DNA of 64,000 nt from Paraburkholderia agricolaris (lineage in GTDB: Bacteria; Pseudomonadota; Gammaproteobacteria; Burkholderiales; Burkholderiaceae), in assembly GCF_009455635.1 (NCBI RefSeq), contig NZ_QPER01000001.1, forward strand, positions 1,736,001 to 1,800,000. Direction: 5' to 3'. Position 1 is the first letter of the stretch; each line of letters starts with the position of its first letter. Under the pieces are notes generated by a model that was given only the letters and a program-made list of their open reading frames with translations, made no database searches and had not been told where the DNA came from. The position numbers and the translations under genes are program-made. Below, in pieces: positions 63,962 to 64,000 of this stretch.

Positions 63962-64000
63962 ATGACTAACGCAGTTACCGTCGCAAAGGAAGAGGCGTAT
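63962..64000 (+). CDS. ppsA: Phosphoenolpyruvate synthase, first 13 codons
   Basis: Only the start is in the window: ATG at 63962 followed by TNAVTVAKEEAY, which matches the opening of betaproteobacterial PEP synthase. The enzyme turns pyruvate plus ATP into phosphoenolpyruvate for gluconeogenesis. The divergent ppsR gene, its dedicated regulator, makes the call secure despite the short length. Confidence 0.85.
   Translation, partial: MTNAVTVAKEEAY

Overview
The window is a GC-rich stretch of core chromosome from a betaproteobacterium, almost certainly Burkholderiaceae (Burkholderia/Paraburkholderia type). The evidence is gene order and gene content: the smc-zipA-ligA cluster, the map-glnD-pseudouridine synthase block back to back with rpsB-tsf-pyrH-frr-uppS-cdsA-dxr-rseP-bamA-skp-lpxD-fabZ-lpxA-lpxB-rnhB, and the ppsR/ppsA divergent pair. 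No species can be fixed from sequence alone. I see no tRNA, rRNA, insertion sequence, prophage, CRISPR array or integration scar, and codon usage looks even throughout.

Layout. 1-2.5 kb: the tail of a GNAT acetyltransferase, an AraC regulator, rraA and a gamma-glutamylcyclotransferase-like gene. 2.5-8.6 kb: a glyoxylate-shunt locus in which aceB and aceA lie on the same strand, separated by a haloacid dehalogenase, a LysR regulator and a UspA protein. 8.9-11.3 kb: a DEAD-box RNA helicase with an RGG-like tail and a bacterial acyl-CoA-binding protein. 11.5-14.9 kb: a tightly overlapping tsaB-rimI-udg-DUF1853 operon. 15-20.3 kb: thiD, lplT, alr, radA and a small conserved-looking ORF. 20.3-26.8 kb: a CoA transferase, an ABC-F ATPase, a glutathione peroxidase, cardiolipin synthase and prmB. 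26.8-30.6 kb: the lysine/diaminopimelate genes dapE, a Spx/ArsC-like gene, dapD and dapC. 31-39.8 kb: an EamA transporter, then smc, zipA, ligA and def. 39.9-45.6 kb (minus strand): an RluF-like pseudouridine synthase with a very long repeat-rich N-terminus, glnD and map. 46-61.7 kb: the translation/isoprenoid/outer-membrane biogenesis superoperon. 61.7-64 kb: a TrmH-type rRNA methyltransferase, ppsR, and the first 13 codons of ppsA.

How it fits together: most genes are housekeeping. They cover central carbon switching (aceA/aceB, ppsA/ppsR), cell-wall precursors (dap genes, alr, uppS), lipid A and outer-membrane assembly (lpxD, fabZ, lpxA, lpxB, bamA, skp, rseP), translation (rpsB, tsf, frr, map, def, rimI, tsaB, prmB) and chromosome maintenance (smc, ligA, radA, udg).

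I found no clear new multi-gene system. The points most worth a second look are: the 46-residue (138-bp) tandem repeat in the pseudouridine synthase; a DUF1853 gene with a possible nuclease-like motif, translationally coupled to a uracil-DNA glycosylase; an intrinsic terminator placed 27 nt in front of dapE; the short-repeat mosaic and long hairpin between skp and lpxD; and a possible 51-aa coupled leader ORF in front of the EamA transporter.
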